Below are positions 1 through 11,158 of a stretch of 64,000 bases of DNA, piece by piece (position 1 is the first letter of the stretch; each line of letters opens with the position of its first letter). Position numbers and translations under genes: made by a program. This DNA comes from Lunularia cruciata (lineage: Eukaryota > Streptophyta > Marchantiopsida > Lunulariales > Lunulariaceae): the NCBI GenBank assembly GCA_948567375.1, contig OX419757.1:30628001-30692000 (forward strand), in the 5' to 3' direction. The notes beneath the pieces were generated by a model. That model worked only from the letters and a program-made list of their open reading frames with translations. It was not told where the DNA came from and made no database searches.

Positions 1-1883
1 CCAACTCCCTTTGCTAGAGTTGCTTCTTCTCCTCCATACTCTCCATCACCCTATTGAGTTCTTGATCTTTCGCTGCTACCCTTGCCATAGCATGGATAAG
101 TTCTACTCTTGAATCAGCAAACTGCTGCTTCAAGACTTCATATTCAGCTACCTGTCTCTCTCTTGCTATGTCACTTCTCTTTGCAAGATCCTCTCAATAG
201 CTCACTTCCCTTTTCAGGTCTTCAATTACCTAACTTCTCTCTATTGCTTTTGCTCGTAGTACTTCTCTCTCCTCCTCACCTCGGGTTATACTTCTCTTCA
301 AATCCGAGTTCTCTTCTTCTAATCTCGATAATACCTGCAATACAGTCTTTACCTCGGGACAAGTCGACTGCATCTCCTTCTTCTTGTGCTCCAACTTCAC
401 CAACAAGGGGCACACTATCTCTCGTAGGTACTCCACTCCATCACTCGCAACTACTTCCTCCCACGGAGTGGTCTCTCTTCTCACTTCATGTTCTCCCGAT
501 ACTCACCTTCTTCTCTGGAGTCTTCATATCGGAATTGACGCCTCACTGCCCAAGCTTTCTTCTACCTCTTCCTTCCCTCTACTCGGCCCCGCTTCACACT
601 TTGCCTTACATCGCGAGCGAACTCCTCGCTGTACTGCGATCTTCTTTTCCTCTGGCACCGGTACTTCATCCTCCAGCGCTGTGTTGTCTTCGGCTTCCAA
701 CTCGGCTTGCACTTCTTCTTTGTATTCTTCAGCAGCTGGCGCCAAAGTCATCTCTCCTCCTTCTTCACCATCACTGCTTGTATCTCTGCTTTGCAGTGTC
801 AGCTCAGGTTCCTCTTCATGATCTGAGTCCTCCGTTTTGAGCTTGGCCTCGCCTTTTGAGTCTTCATCTTCTGACTCAATTACCACCATTCCTCGCCTCG
901 GGTTACTTCTTTGCATCTTCTGAGGTTTCTTGCTTTCTTTGGCTTATCTTTGCTGACTCCTCTTCTTCATCGGGGTACTTACTGCAACCTCCACGTTCTT
1001 CCCTGTCTTCGTGTAGTAGTTGTCCGTGCTCCGGATTTGGAGAATGTATTGCTGCTCCTCAACATCGACCTCCTTTTGCACATGCGGATGGAAATGCGAC
1101 ACCATCCGAGTCCACTCCGCCGAGTTCAGCAAATTGAGCCCAAGGTAGAAGTGTGCTGCAAATGGCACAATGTAGTGTGGAGGCAACTTATCCCGCAAAT
1201 TCCACACCATCTGCCTTGTTCTCCCGTGAAAACACCTCGCCTAATTGATTGGTTCTCTTGCAAACAACTTATGGAAGAACACCGCTTGGTGTTTCATTAC
1301 ATAAGTCGTTCTCTCTGACTTCAAGATCACCATGAGAGCACTCACGATCCCTCTCCTTACTGGATCCTTGTAACTGTCAACTTTGTACACATTCTTCGTT
1401 CTTTTTGACGAGAAGGCATCTCATCACCTCCTGAGTCTCTTGGGCTATCTCTCCTTTCCCCAAGAACGTGGCTCTCTGCTCCGAGCTTGCCTCCTTCCCG
1501 AGTACGAGTCTCCAATCCAACTCTGTCCATCAAGCCGGATTTCCTCTCTTCCCTTCTTCCTCGGGTCCATCGAGACACTTACTCTCGATGATTTCTATCA
1601 TGAATCTTGGAAAACTTACGTTCCAGTTCTATGCCAGAAAAGTGATCCAAAGTCGGCTCAAGACTTCGATCCTTGCTATCACATCTAATCTCCAAATTGC
1701 ATGATTTCTCACTACGAATTTGGAGTTTTTCTTCCCTCCTCCCATCTCGTCTACTTTCTCACTTTCTCTCGATTTCACTCTAGCAACTTTGCCCTTGCGC
1801 ACTAACACAAGTCCAACTCTATTTCCCTTTCCACGATCACTTGCAAGATGACTCCTTAGCGGCAAAGGAAAATTACTCAACAT
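1..1883 (-). pseudogene. LCC ORF (LTR-encoded coiled-coil protein), G2-L copy
   Basis: Decayed minus-strand copy of the large ORF carried in G2 LTRs. The start by homology is the ATG near 1883 (MLSNFPLPLRS), as at 8586 and 26291. Recognisable parts in order are the N-terminal domain (about 900-1850, including the block PPHYIVPFAAHFYLGLNLL near 1150), the acidic linker rich in Glu, Asp and Ser (about 520-900), and the start of the coiled coil (about 1-500). The reading frame is broken by frameshifts near 1350-1450 and by several stops; one TAG (minus strand, 14-16) sits at the same codon in two other copies. The C-terminal third lies beyond the window. The function is unknown, and the product is likely not made from this copy. 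Confidence 0.7.
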
Positions 1884-2221
1884 TTTGTTGTTGCAGTTCC
1901 GATTTTTATAGAGTTGCACTCCTTTGTCTTTCTTTGCTTTGAGTTTCTACCAAGAAATCACACCTCCGGCATGCACCTGTCATTGTCAATCAACCTTTGC
2001 ATGTATGAGCCGCCAGTTTTAAAACGGCCCCTTCTTGAATATCTTGCCCCAACGAAAGGTTGTTAGATTGTCTTTGCCTCGGGTTGAGCTCCCCCCGATC
2101 CGAAGACAATTTACTTCGAGTTGTATGCTGACAAGGCATTTCCGAGTACTTCACCTTATGACCCAAAGTCACTTTACTTCGGGTTTCATCCCAAAGACTC
2201 TTTTCTTTGTCTTCTTCGGCC

Positions 2222-2913
2222 TGTGAGCCGGCCTGTCTCTCACTCAAGATGAACCTCTAATGGCTATTATGGTAGCGCACCATGGACTAAGAAGGCAAGG
2301 AACCCAAACTCCATCATACTCCTCCAAGGCTAACACTCCAAGACTCAAGACATTGCTCACTAGAACACTCAATGAGAGAGAGAAAGTTGCAAATGAAAGG
2401 ATGATGAGTACCTCCTCACCCCTTGTTTATATACTTGTGAAATAGTTATGTACCAAAGTTACTAATTACCATAGTAACTCAAGTTACTAGAATAAAAGTC
2501 AAGTAAAGTCAAAAAGTAGAAAGGAATATCCATTCACATGGGCATATTCCCCTAAGCATGTGGTCTTATCTTGACCCAACCACTAAGTCAAGGATTCCTT
2601 CATAGGGACTATCCTTGGACTAAAGAAGAATCCAAAACAAAAAGGCTTGCGGGCCCAAGAGTTCTCAACTCTTTCCTCAAAGCCAAACACCTAGGAATAA
2701 TACCAAGTCAACACACTAAAATCCAAAATAGTGGTGCTCATCTTTTCTACTTCCTCTAAAGTAAGGTCCCTATTATCTTAGCTATGACTAACTTTAGCTA
2801 ACCATGACTAAGATAGAACCATCCTTTATCTCTATATAAATAATATCTCTAAAGTACTTGTAATACCAAGCTAAATATCACAATACCACACACATGCACA
2901 AATGGGTGTTACA
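2222..2913 (-). mobile_element. solo LTR of family G1
   Basis: A complete 692-bp G1 LTR (TGTAAC...CTCACA on the minus strand) with no internal region. It is flanked by GGCC at 2218-2221 and GGCC at 2914-2917, a 4-bp duplication. It lies 79 bp inside the start of the G2-L LTR. The G1 solo LTR at 7568 sits at the equivalent position of another G2 LTR. Such copies normally arise by recombination between the two LTRs of an inserted element. Confidence 0.9.
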
Positions 2914-3002
2914 GGCCATACAAGCGCAATTCGACTTCTCTGTACACTTCTTCTCCTTTATTTTGAGAAAAACAAAAAATGTGGGCACCATAGTGATGCA
3001 TA

Positions 3003-3366
3003 GAAGTCAAGGAAGGATCAACTCATGGACTTAGAAGAGGCAAGAGCAGTTGCTATGGTTTGAGTGGAGCAAGCCCAAAGGAAAAAAAAGGAGAGCTTTG
3101 ACAAGAAGCAAGGCAAGAAGAAGGTGGAGCCTTTCAAAGAAGGTGATTGGGTAATGTTGTTTGATTGCAATTGATTCAAAAGAGTGCAAAAGAAGTTTTT
3201 GCCTAAGTACTTTGGACCTTTCATGGTGGAGAAGGTGTGGGGCAATTACACCTATGATCTCAAGGAGTTGGGAGGAAGAAACTTTGATAGGATTAACCAT
3301 GATAAGTTGAAGATGTACCATAGAAGGAAGAGAGACCTTCACTTTGAAGACAAAGTGAAAACTTAG
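3003..3366 (+). pseudogene. integrase C-terminal fragment (G1-D)
   Basis: The last ~120 codons of the G1 polyprotein. Visible are a charged helical segment, then the C-terminal integrase fold with the GPF-type motif (KYFGPFMVEKVWGNYTYDL) and the family's terminus HRRKRDLHFEDKVKT followed by TAG. An in-frame TGA near 3060 and a TGA near 3172 (in ...LFDCN*FKRVQ...) break it. No chromodomain follows, unlike in chromoviruses. The catalytic core is absent here. The element is truncated by G2-L on its left. Confidence 0.85.
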
Positions 3367-3378
3367 TCCGGAGTTAAA

Positions 3379-4064
3379 TCTAACACCCATTTGTGCATGT
3401 GTGTGGTATTGTGATATTTAGCTTGGTATAACAAGTACTTAAGAGATATTATTTATATAGAGATAAAGGATGGTTCTATATTAGTCATGGTTAGCTAAAG
3501 TTAGTCATAGCTAAGATAGAAGGGACCTTACTTTAGAGGAAGTAGGAAAGATGAGCACCACTATTTTGGATTTTAGTGTGTTGACTTGGTATTATTCCTA
3601 GTTGTTTGGCTTTGAGGAAAGAGTTGAGAACTCTTGGGCCCGCAAGCCTTTTTGTTTTGGATTCTTCTTTAGTCCAAGGATAGCCAATGTGAAGGAATCC
3701 TTGACTTAGTGGTTAGGTCAAGATAAGACCACATGCTTAGGGGAATATGCCCATGTGAATGGATATTCCTTTCTACTTTTTGACTTTACTTGACTTTTAG
3801 TCTAGTAACTTGAGTTACTACGGTAATTAGTAACTTTGGTACGTTACTATTTCACAAGTATATAAACAAGGGGTGAGGAGGTACTCATCATCCTTTCATT
3901 TGCAACTATCTTTCTCTCATTGAGTTCTCTAGTGAGCAATGTCTTGAGTCTTGGAGTGTTAGCCTTGGAGGAGTATGATGGAGTTTGGGTTCTTTGCCTT
4001 CTTAGTCCATGGTGTGCTACCATGATAGCCATCAGAGGTTCATCTTGAGTGAGAGACAGGCCGG
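3379..4064 (+). repeat. 3' LTR of G1-D
   Basis: About 686 bp matching the G1 LTR in sense orientation, starting TCTAAC (TGTAAC elsewhere) and ending at CCGG with the final CTCACA lost. It is preceded by a decayed polypurine tract (AGTCCGGAGTTAAA). A TATATAAAC box lies at 3859-3867. Confidence 0.88.
3859..3867 (+). promoter_or_regulatory. putative TATA box of the G1 LTR
   Basis: TATATAAAC about 480 bp into the LTR is present at the same place in the other G1 LTRs, for example on the minus strand near 49640 and 21430. It is the best candidate for the RNA polymerase II promoter that marks the U3/R boundary about 30 bp downstream. This is inferred from position and sequence only. Confidence 0.5.
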
Positions 4065-4066
4065 TG

Positions 4067-5647
4067 AAGTCGAAGGACTAGTCAAAGGACAAAGACTCAG
4101 AAGGAGAGACCGAGCTCAAAATGGGAGACTCAGAACATGAGGAGGAACCTAAGCTAACATTGCAAAGCGGAGATACGAGCAGTGATAGTGATGAAGGGGG
4201 AGAGATGACATCGGTGCCGGCGGCTGACAAATAAGAAGAAGAAGTGCAAGCTGAGATGGAGGCCGAAGACAACACATAGTGGGAAGATGAAGTAATTGTG
4301 CCCGAGGAAAAGAAGATCGCCGTACAGCGAGGAATTCACTTGAGACGTAAGGCAAAGTGTGAAGCAAGGCCGAGTAAAGTGAAGGAAGAGGTAGGAGAAA
4401 GCTCAGGAAGTGAAGCGTCACTTCCAATACGAAGACTGCAGAGAAGAAGGCGAGTATCGAATGAACACAAAGTACAAAGAGAAGTGGCCACACGAGAAGA
4501 AGTAATCCCGAGTGATGGAGTGGAGTACCTGCGGGAAGTGGTGTCTCCGTTGTTGGTAAAGTTAGAACATAAGAAGAAGGAAATGCAGTCGACATGTCCG
4601 GAGGTAAAGACTGTATTGTAGGTGTTGGCGAGATTAGAAGAAGAAAACTTGGAGTTGAAGAAGAGTATAACCCGAGGTGAGGAGGAAAGAGAAGTACTGC
4701 GAGTGGAGGCAATAGTAAGAAGTCAGGTAATCAAAGACCTGAAGAGAGAAGTAAATTATCGAGAGGATCTTGTGAAGAAGAGTGCTATAGCAAGGGAGAG
4801 ACAAGTAGCGGAGTATGAGATCTCGAAGCAGCAGTTTGTTGATTCAAGAGTAGAAGTAATCCATGCTATGGCGAGGGTAGCAGCAAAGGATCAGGAGCTC
4901 GATAAGGTGATGGAGAGTGTCAAGGAGAAGAAGCAACTCTAGCAAAGAGAGTTGGTGGCATGATATAGGGAAGAAGAAAGACTACCAGAATTACTTTGTA
5001 ATCAGGAGGAGAAGATTGTACAGAAGGAGAAGGAGAAGGAGACGATGAAAGCTGAGTTCGAGGAGGAGTTGGCGATGTACAGAGAGGACTGGCTTGCAAA
5101 TCGAGAGCGAGAGAGGAAGACCAGATTGGAGCCAGTGAAGGAAATTGTCCTCAGAATCAATGCGATGCTAAGAACAAAAGCCAGTATTTGGATTGAGGAG
5201 ACGAGGCTGCACGAGTTGAAGTTGTTGGTGCAGGAGACAAGGCAAAGACAAGAAAAAGACACAGATATGAACGCCTTGTTGATTAGTCTCAGAACTCGGA
5301 TAGACAGGAAGATATTAGAAGTAGAAGACAACATTTCAATTAGATTAGACTTAGTGAAAATAGAGATGGAAAAGCTTCGGAAAGATGTTCAAACAAAACC
5401 CAAAGTAAATAACATAGGAGTACAAATGTCTTCGGAGTTACCAATGGAGACATTAGAGAAGAGTGGGTCAAGAGATAAGGAGTTAGATAGATTACCCACT
5501 AGTGGAATTTCAGATCAGGAAAGAGAATTATTGGATCTGGTAGACGAATTAGACATGGTGAAACCCGAGGACAGAGTAGTAGGAAGTAAGATTACTTTGG
5601 GTTTGGGTTTGAAAGCCGAGGAAGAAGTAGACATTGGATCGGATTAG
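4067..5647 (+). pseudogene. LCC ORF, G2-M copy (frame preserved, stop codons only)
   Basis: The C-terminal ~526 codons of the LTR-encoded coiled-coil protein in a single frame from 4067 to the stop at 5647. No frameshift is present. The frame is interrupted only by nonsense codons, at 4079, 4232, about 4277, 4619, 4940 and 4961. Several are one C-to-T or G-to-A change from the codon in other copies, such as TAG at 4619 for CAG. Order: acidic Ser/Glu/Asp-rich linker (to about 4290), basic segment with RRRRRVS, coiled coil from about 4500 to 5100, conserved helical block starting LHELKLLVQET near 5208, and acidic tail ending GLKAEEEVDIGSD. The function is unknown. The long helical region suggests oligomerisation. 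Confidence 0.75.
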
Positions 5648-6441
5648 TAACAGATTTGAGATTTGAAGAGGCAGATATGAAGAGGTGCATTGTCATTTCG
5701 GATCTACAGGTTAGAAGAGTTGTTGTAGAACAGTATAGTTGTTAGAACTATTGATTGCTTCACTACTTAAGAGTGGAATTTGCAGAGAAATGTTGTTCAA
5801 TGCTCATAATTTTTGAGAATAGATAAAGCAAAGTGCTGTGAAGTAGTGCTTGTCGCTTGAGCTTGATTCCAAGTATCAACTTTGTGTCTATGTTTGTGAG
5901 TGTGTAGAGAAATTCAAAGTGCAAATCAATGTGCTTGTTGGATGTTGGATTCCACAGCCTTGATCTTCATTCTGTATGTTTGATCTTGAGTGAAATGCAA
6001 TCGAAGCAATGCCTTGACAGATCTGAGAGGAATTGTAGTGTTGGTAATATTCTGCATTTGAGGGAACAATGCAAAGTTGATGTGAAGCAATTTTGATCAA
6101 GGAAGTTGTGCCTTCAGTGGTGGGGTGGAACACAATTCTGAGGCAAAGTCGTTTTGCAATGAAGTGCTATTTTTGGGAGAGCCTGAATCATCACAATCAA
6201 GATTGTTTGGAAAGATTTGATGGAGTTGTGATTATGGAGTGTAAATTTGTGACAAGACTGCAAATCAATGCTTGTTACTCTCTTCTGGGTGTGTTTCTAC
6301 CTAAGAGATTAAAGACGCAACCAAGAAGAACTACATTGTTACTGTTTGACTTTGTATTTGGATATCTCTGACTCGTATCTCTGCGGGAACAAACTCTACT
6401 TACCCGATTACCGCAAAAGTGATATTAGCCAGGTTGTCACA
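5648..6441 (+). promoter_or_regulatory. end of U3, R and U5 of the G2 LTR (G2-M)
   Basis: About 790 bp of non-coding LTR follow the LCC stop codon. A degenerate TATA-like box (CTACTTAAG, about 5763) lies at the site where less decayed copies read CTATTTAA or GTATTTAAG. The rest should hold the transcription start, R and U5. The LTR end, GGTTGTCACA, matches the 5' LTR end of G2-E at 11954. Confidence 0.5.
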
Positions 6442-7491
6442 ACTCTTCCTTACCCACAGCTCTTCAAAGTAGACCATCTGCTCCTTGGTGAAAAAGAATA
6501 TCCTCCACCATTGTGTAAGGTCTAGATCTTACTGCAAGGGCCTTCCTCTCTCTAGCATGCATCCCTTTTGGATAGTTACCTCTTGTCACAAAATCCACAA
6601 TCTCCTTGTACTCCATTGGAACCTCTTGAGTGATTGAGATTTTCATGAGTTCCTCATCCGGGAAGGAATCATCCACTGGCTCATCTCCATCATGATCATA
6701 GGCTCTCGATAACAAATCAGCATTTGCATGATTCTTTCTTGGCCTATCCTCAATGGTGTAGTCATACTCAGACAAGAGTATCATCCACCTTGCTAGTCTC
6801 CCTTCAACATTAGGCTTGTTGAAGATGTACTTCAAAGCCTTGTGATCTGTGACAATGGTGGCTTTCCCTCCAATCAAGTAGTGTCTAAACTTCTTGAGAC
6901 CAAAGATCACCGCCAACCCTTCTCTCTCCGTAACAGAGTAGTTCTTCTTTGCTGAAACCATCTGCCTACTAGCATAAGCTATTGGATGATCATGCCCATC
7001 TTGGTCTAATTGACTAAGAGTGCATCATATAGCTACATTAGAAGTATCATTATAGAGGATGAATGGCTTACTCCAATCAGGTTTAGCAAGAATTGGAGCT
7101 ACAACAAGGGATTGCTTGAGCTCCTCAAAAGCTTTGAGAGTCTCCTTGTCCTCCAAAATCACCATGTAATCTACACCCTTCTTCATGTAGATGTTCAATG
7201 CATAAGCCTTGTTGGAAAATGAGAAGATGAACCTCCTATAGTATCCAACCATCCCCAAGAATTGGTGTAACTTTTTCAAGCTTGAAGGGAATGGAAGGTT
7301 TGAGATTTTCCTCACCTTCTCAGGATCAACTGCTCTTTCATCCTTGGAGATGATGTGCCCCAAAAGTAGACCTTCTTCACATCCAAAAATGCACTTCTCT
7401 AGGTTAAGTGATGCATTTGCCTCATCCAAGCGTTGCAAGACTTTGATTAGGTGCTCAAAGTGCTCTTCTTTGCTCCCATAGACACAAAAGT
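6442..7491 (-). pseudogene. G1-A pol fragment: end of RT and RNase H
   Basis: Read from 7491 leftward, the fragment begins at the residues just after FIDD of the RT active site (FCVYGSKEEHFEHL). It continues through the thumb (FLGMVGYYRRF), then RNase H (FILYNDTSNVAI, usually YTDAS; REGLAVIFGLKKFRHYL; TDHKALKYIFNKP), and stops in the linker before the integrase zinc finger at RAVGKEE. Stops fall near 7025 and 6460. The first RNase H Asp reads Asn-Asp in YNDTS, as in YTDAS elsewhere. Continuity with 31550 is exact once G2-E and one AAAGT copy are removed. Confidence 0.88.
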
Positions 7492-7567
7492 TGTGGTGCA
7501 CACATTTTATTTTATTTTCAAAATAAAGAAGAAGTGTATAGAGAAAATGGATTGCGTCTGTATGGCT

Positions 7568-8245
7568 TGTAACATCCATTTGTGCATGTGTGTGGTATTA
7601 TGATATTTAGCTTGGTATTACAAGTACTTAAGAGATATTATTTATATAGAGATAAAGAATGGTTCTATATTAGTCATGGTTAGCTTAAGTTAGTCATAGC
7701 TAAGATAGAGGGGACCTTACTTTAGAGGAAGTAGAAAAGATGAGCACCACTATTTTGGACTTTAGTGTGTTGACTTGGTATTATTCCTAGGTGTTTGGCT
7801 TTGAGGAAAGAGTTGAGAACTCTTGGGCCCGCAAGCCTTTTTGTTTTGGATTCTTCTTTAGTCCAAGGATAGCCCATGTGAAGGAATTCTTGACTTAGTG
7901 GTTGGGTCAAGATAAGACCACATGCTTAGGGGAATATGCCCATGTGAATGGATATTCCTTTCTACTTTTTGATTTTACTTGACTTTTAGTTTAGTAACTT
8001 GAGTTACTACGGTAATTAGTAACTTTGGTACTTAATTATTTCACAAGTACATAAACAAGGGGTGAGGAGGTACTCATCATCCTTTCATTTGCAACTATCT
8101 CTCTCTCATTAAGTTCTCTTGTGAGCAATGTCTTGAGTCTTGGAGGAGTATGATGGAGTTCGGGTTCTTTGCCTTCTTAGTCCATGGTGCGCTACCATAA
8201 TAGCCATCAGAGGTTCATCTTGAGTGAGAGACAGGCCGGCTCACA
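7568..8245 (+). mobile_element. solo LTR of family G1 in the G2-E 5' LTR
   Basis: A 678-bp G1 LTR (TGTAAC...CTCACA) flanked by GGCT (7564-7567) and GGCC (8246-8249). The interrupted G2 sequence resumes at 8246 exactly as in the uninterrupted 3' LTR near 25954. It lies 76 bp from the LTR start, the same site and relative orientation as the solo LTR at 2222-2913. Confidence 0.9.
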
Positions 8246-8585
8246 GGCCAAAGAAGGCAAAGAAAAGAGTCTTGAGGATGAAACCCAAAGTAAAGTGACT
8301 TTGGGTCATAAGGTGAAGTACTCAGAAATGCCTTGTCAGCACACAACCGGAAGTAAGGAGTCTTCATATCGAGGGGGAGCTCAACTTGAGGTGAAGTCAG
8401 TCTAACAACCTTTTGTCGGGGTGAGAAATTCAAAAAGGGACCATTCAAAAACCGGCAGCCCATACGCTCAAAGTATGATTGACAGTGACAAGTGCATGCA
8501 GGAGGTGTGATTTCTTGGTAGAAACTCAAAGTGAAGAAAGATGAAGAAAGCGCAACTCTATAAAAATCAAACTCGCAATGACAAA

Positions 8586-11158
8586 ATGTTGAGTAATTTT
8601 CCTTTGCCATTGAGAAGTCATCCTGCAGGTGATTGTGGGAAGGGAAATAGAGTTGGAAATGCGTTAGTGTGTAAGGGAGAAGTCGCAAGAGTGAAATCAA
8701 GAGATAGTGAGAAAGCAGGAGAGATGGGAGGAGGAAAGAAGAACTCTGAATTTGCAGTGAGAATTCATGTGATTTGGAGGTTAGATGTGATTGCTAGGAT
8801 TGAAGTCTTGAGCCAACTTTGGATCACCTTCTTGGCGTGGAAATGGAACGTGAGTTTTCCAGGTTTCATGACAAAAATCATTGAGAGTAAGTGTCTTGAT
8901 GGATCCAAGGAAGAAGGGAAGAGAGGAAATCCAGCTTGCTGGACATAGTCGGATTGGAGACTAGTACTCGAGAAGGAAGCAAGCTGGGAGCAGGGGGCCA
9001 CGTTCTTGGGGAAGGGAGAGATAGCTCAAGAAACCCAAGAGGTGAGAGATGCATTCTTGTCAAAGCGGACAAAGAATGGGTTCAAAGTCGAGAGCTACAA
9101 AGACCCTATCAAGAGAGGAATTGTGAGTGCTCTGATGGCAATCCTGAAGCCGGAGAGAACAACCTATGTGATGAAACACCAAGCGGTGTTCTTTCACAAG
9201 TTGTTTGCAGGAGAACCGATCAATTGGGCGAGGTGTTTCCATGGGAGAATGCAACAAATGGTGTGGAATCTGCGGGATAAATTGCCTCCACACTACATCA
9301 TGCCATTTGCAGCTCATTTCTACCTTTAGTTGAATTTGCTAAACTCGGTGGAGCAAACTCGGATGGTGTCGCAATTCCATCCCGATTTGGGAAAGGAGGT
9401 CGATGTAGAGGAGGAGCAGTACATCTTGCAAATCAGAAGCACCAATGAGTACTACAAGAAGACAAGGAAGAATGTGGAGATCAAAGTGAGTACTCCAAAC
9501 TCAAAGAAGAGAAGTTGGCAAGGCAAAGCTGAAGACAGGACAAAACCTTGGAAGACCAAGAGAGGAAACCCGAGGCAAGGCATGGTGGTGATTGAGTCGG
9601 AAGATGAAGACTTGGAAGGTGATGCCGAGCGCAAGACCAAAGACTTAAAACACAAAGAGGACCCCGAGCTAACGCTATAGAGTGGAGATACAAGTAGCGA
9701 CAGCAATGAGGGAGGAGAAATGACATCGGCACCAGCTGCTGCAGAAGAAGAAGAAGAAGTTCAAGCAGAGATTGAGGCCGAGGACAACACGAAGTTAGAA
9801 GATGAAGTACCCAAGGCAGAAGAGAAGATCGCAGTTCAAAGGGGAGTTTGCTCAAGATGAAAGGCAAAGTATGATGCAGGTCCAAGTAATGTGCAAGAAG
9901 AAGCGAATGCAAGCTCGGGAAGCAAGGCATCCATTCCGATACAAAGAATGCAAAGAAGAAGACAAGTATCGGATGAACAAGAAGTGCAAAGAGAAGTGGC
10001 TATGCAAGGAGAAGTAACCCCGAGCGATGGGTTGAGTACTAGCGGGAGGTGGTGTGTCCTCTATTGGTGAAGCTAGAGTACAAGAAGAAGGAGATGCAGT
10101 CAACTTGTCTAGAGGTAAAGACTGTCTTGCAGGTGTTGTCAAGATTAGAAGAAGAGAACTTGGAGTTGAAGAAGAGTGTAACCCGAGGTGAGGAGGAGAG
10201 GGAAGTACTGTGAGCGGAGGCAATAGTGAGGACTCAGGTAATTGAAGACCTGAAGAGAGAAGTGAGATATCGAGAAGATCTTGTTAAGAAGAGTGACATA
10301 GCAAGGGAAAGACAAGTAGCTGAATATGAGATCTTGAAGCAGCAATTTGTTGATTCAAGAGTAGAAGTTATCCATGCTATGGCAAGAGTCGCACTGAAGG
10401 ATCAAGAGCTCAATAGGGTGACGGAGAGTGTAGAGGAGAAGAAGCAACTCTAGCAAAGAGAGTTTGCAGCACGGTATAGGGAAGAAGAGAGATTACAAGA
10501 GTAACTCCGTAATCAGGAGGAGAAGGTTGTACAGAAGGAGAAGGAGAAGGAGACGGTGAAAGCCGAGTTCAAAGTGGAATTGGCAATGTACAAGGAGGAC
10601 GGGCTTGCAGATCGAGAATGAGAGAGGAAGATGAGATTGGAGCCTTTGAAGGAGATAGTCCTCAGGATGAATGCGATGTTGAGTAGAGAGGGTAGCGTTT
10701 GAATTGAAGAGAGGAGGCTGCACGAGTTGAAGTTGTTGATGCAGGAGACAAGGCAAAGACAGGCAAAAGACACTAATTTGAATGCCTTGTTGATTAGTTT
10801 AAAAACTCGTGTAGACAGGAAGATCTTAGAAGTAGAAGACAATATTGCAATTAGATTAGATTTAGTGAAAGTAGAGATAGAAAAACTTCAGAAAGACGTT
10901 AGAGCCAAACCCAAAGTAAATAATAGAGGAGTGCAGATGTCTTCAAAGTTAGAGATGGAGACATTGGAGGAGAGTGGGTCAAGAGATGAAGAGTTAGATA
11001 GATTATCCACTAGTGCAATTTTAGATCAGGAAAGAGAATTGATGGATCTGGTAGAAGAAGTAGAAGATATGAAACCCGGGGAAAGAGTAGTAGGAAGTAA
11101 GATTACTTCGGGTTTGGGTTTGAAAGCTGATGACAAAGTAGACATCGGATTGGATTAG
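8586..11158 (+). pseudogene. LCC ORF, 5' LTR copy of G2-E
   Basis: About 857 codons from the ATG at 8586 (MLSNFPLPLRS) to the stop at 11158. N-terminal domain: about residues 25-290, with VSFPGFM, KPERTTYVMKHQAVFFHKLF, PINWARCF and FAAHFYL. A basic segment and an acidic linker run to about residue 440; a coiled coil follows to about 690; then come the block LHELKLLMQET and the acidic tail ending KADDKVDIGLD. Frame breaks: TAG near 8947, stop near 9328, TAG near 9678, a shift near 10030, TGA near 10213, TAG at 10451, and others to about 10700. The N-terminal domain recalls plant transposon-protein domains of the PF20167 type, but only by eye. Confidence 0.75.

Larger units (their letters stand above)
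1..2992 (-). mobile_element. G2 LTR copy G2-L, cut by the window edge
   Basis: A long terminal repeat of family G2 on the minus strand. Its first base is near 2992, where the minus strand reads TATGGTGCCCACA, the start also seen at 42239. It runs leftward out of the window. The flank at 2993 is G1 pol sequence, so this copy is inserted in G1-D; GTGAT at 2993-2997 is the expected target-site duplication. It is interrupted by a solo G1 LTR at 2222-2913 and carries the LCC reading frame on its minus strand. Only the first ~2.3 kb of a ~3.7 kb LTR is visible. Whether it is a solo LTR or part of a full element cannot be told. Confidence 0.85.
2993..4064 (+). mobile_element. G1-D: 3' end of a G1 element
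   Basis: The end of G1 pol followed by its 3' LTR on the plus strand. The left side is cut by the insertion of G2-L at 2992, so the remainder should lie left of the window. The right side abuts G2 LTR sequence inside the LCC frame at 4065, so G1-D is inserted in copy G2-M. The last few bases of the LTR (CTCACA) are missing at the junction, so no clean duplication can be read there. Confidence 0.85.
4065..6441 (+). mobile_element. G2 LTR copy G2-M, right part
   Basis: Plus-strand G2 LTR from within the LCC frame to the LTR end (AGGTTGTCACA at 6431-6441). The left part was displaced by the G1-D insertion and must lie left of the window. The right flank is G1 pol on the minus strand, so G2-M is inserted in G1-A. 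ACTCT at 6442-6446 is the predicted target-site duplication. Confidence 0.85.

Noticed and set aside
109-840. 243-codon plus-strand ORF
   Set aside because: Leu/Ser/Pro-rich reverse complement of the acidic and coiled-coil LCC frame; a compositional shadow.
2571-2759. 62-codon ORF starting MTQPLSQGF, repeated at 7722, 14452, 21574, 36119, 42684 and 49785
   Set aside because: It is the antisense strand of the G1 LTR. Its repetition only reflects LTR copy number.
1-7491. Large inversion to explain alternating strands
   Set aside because: Simple serial nesting with left halves outside the window explains all junctions.
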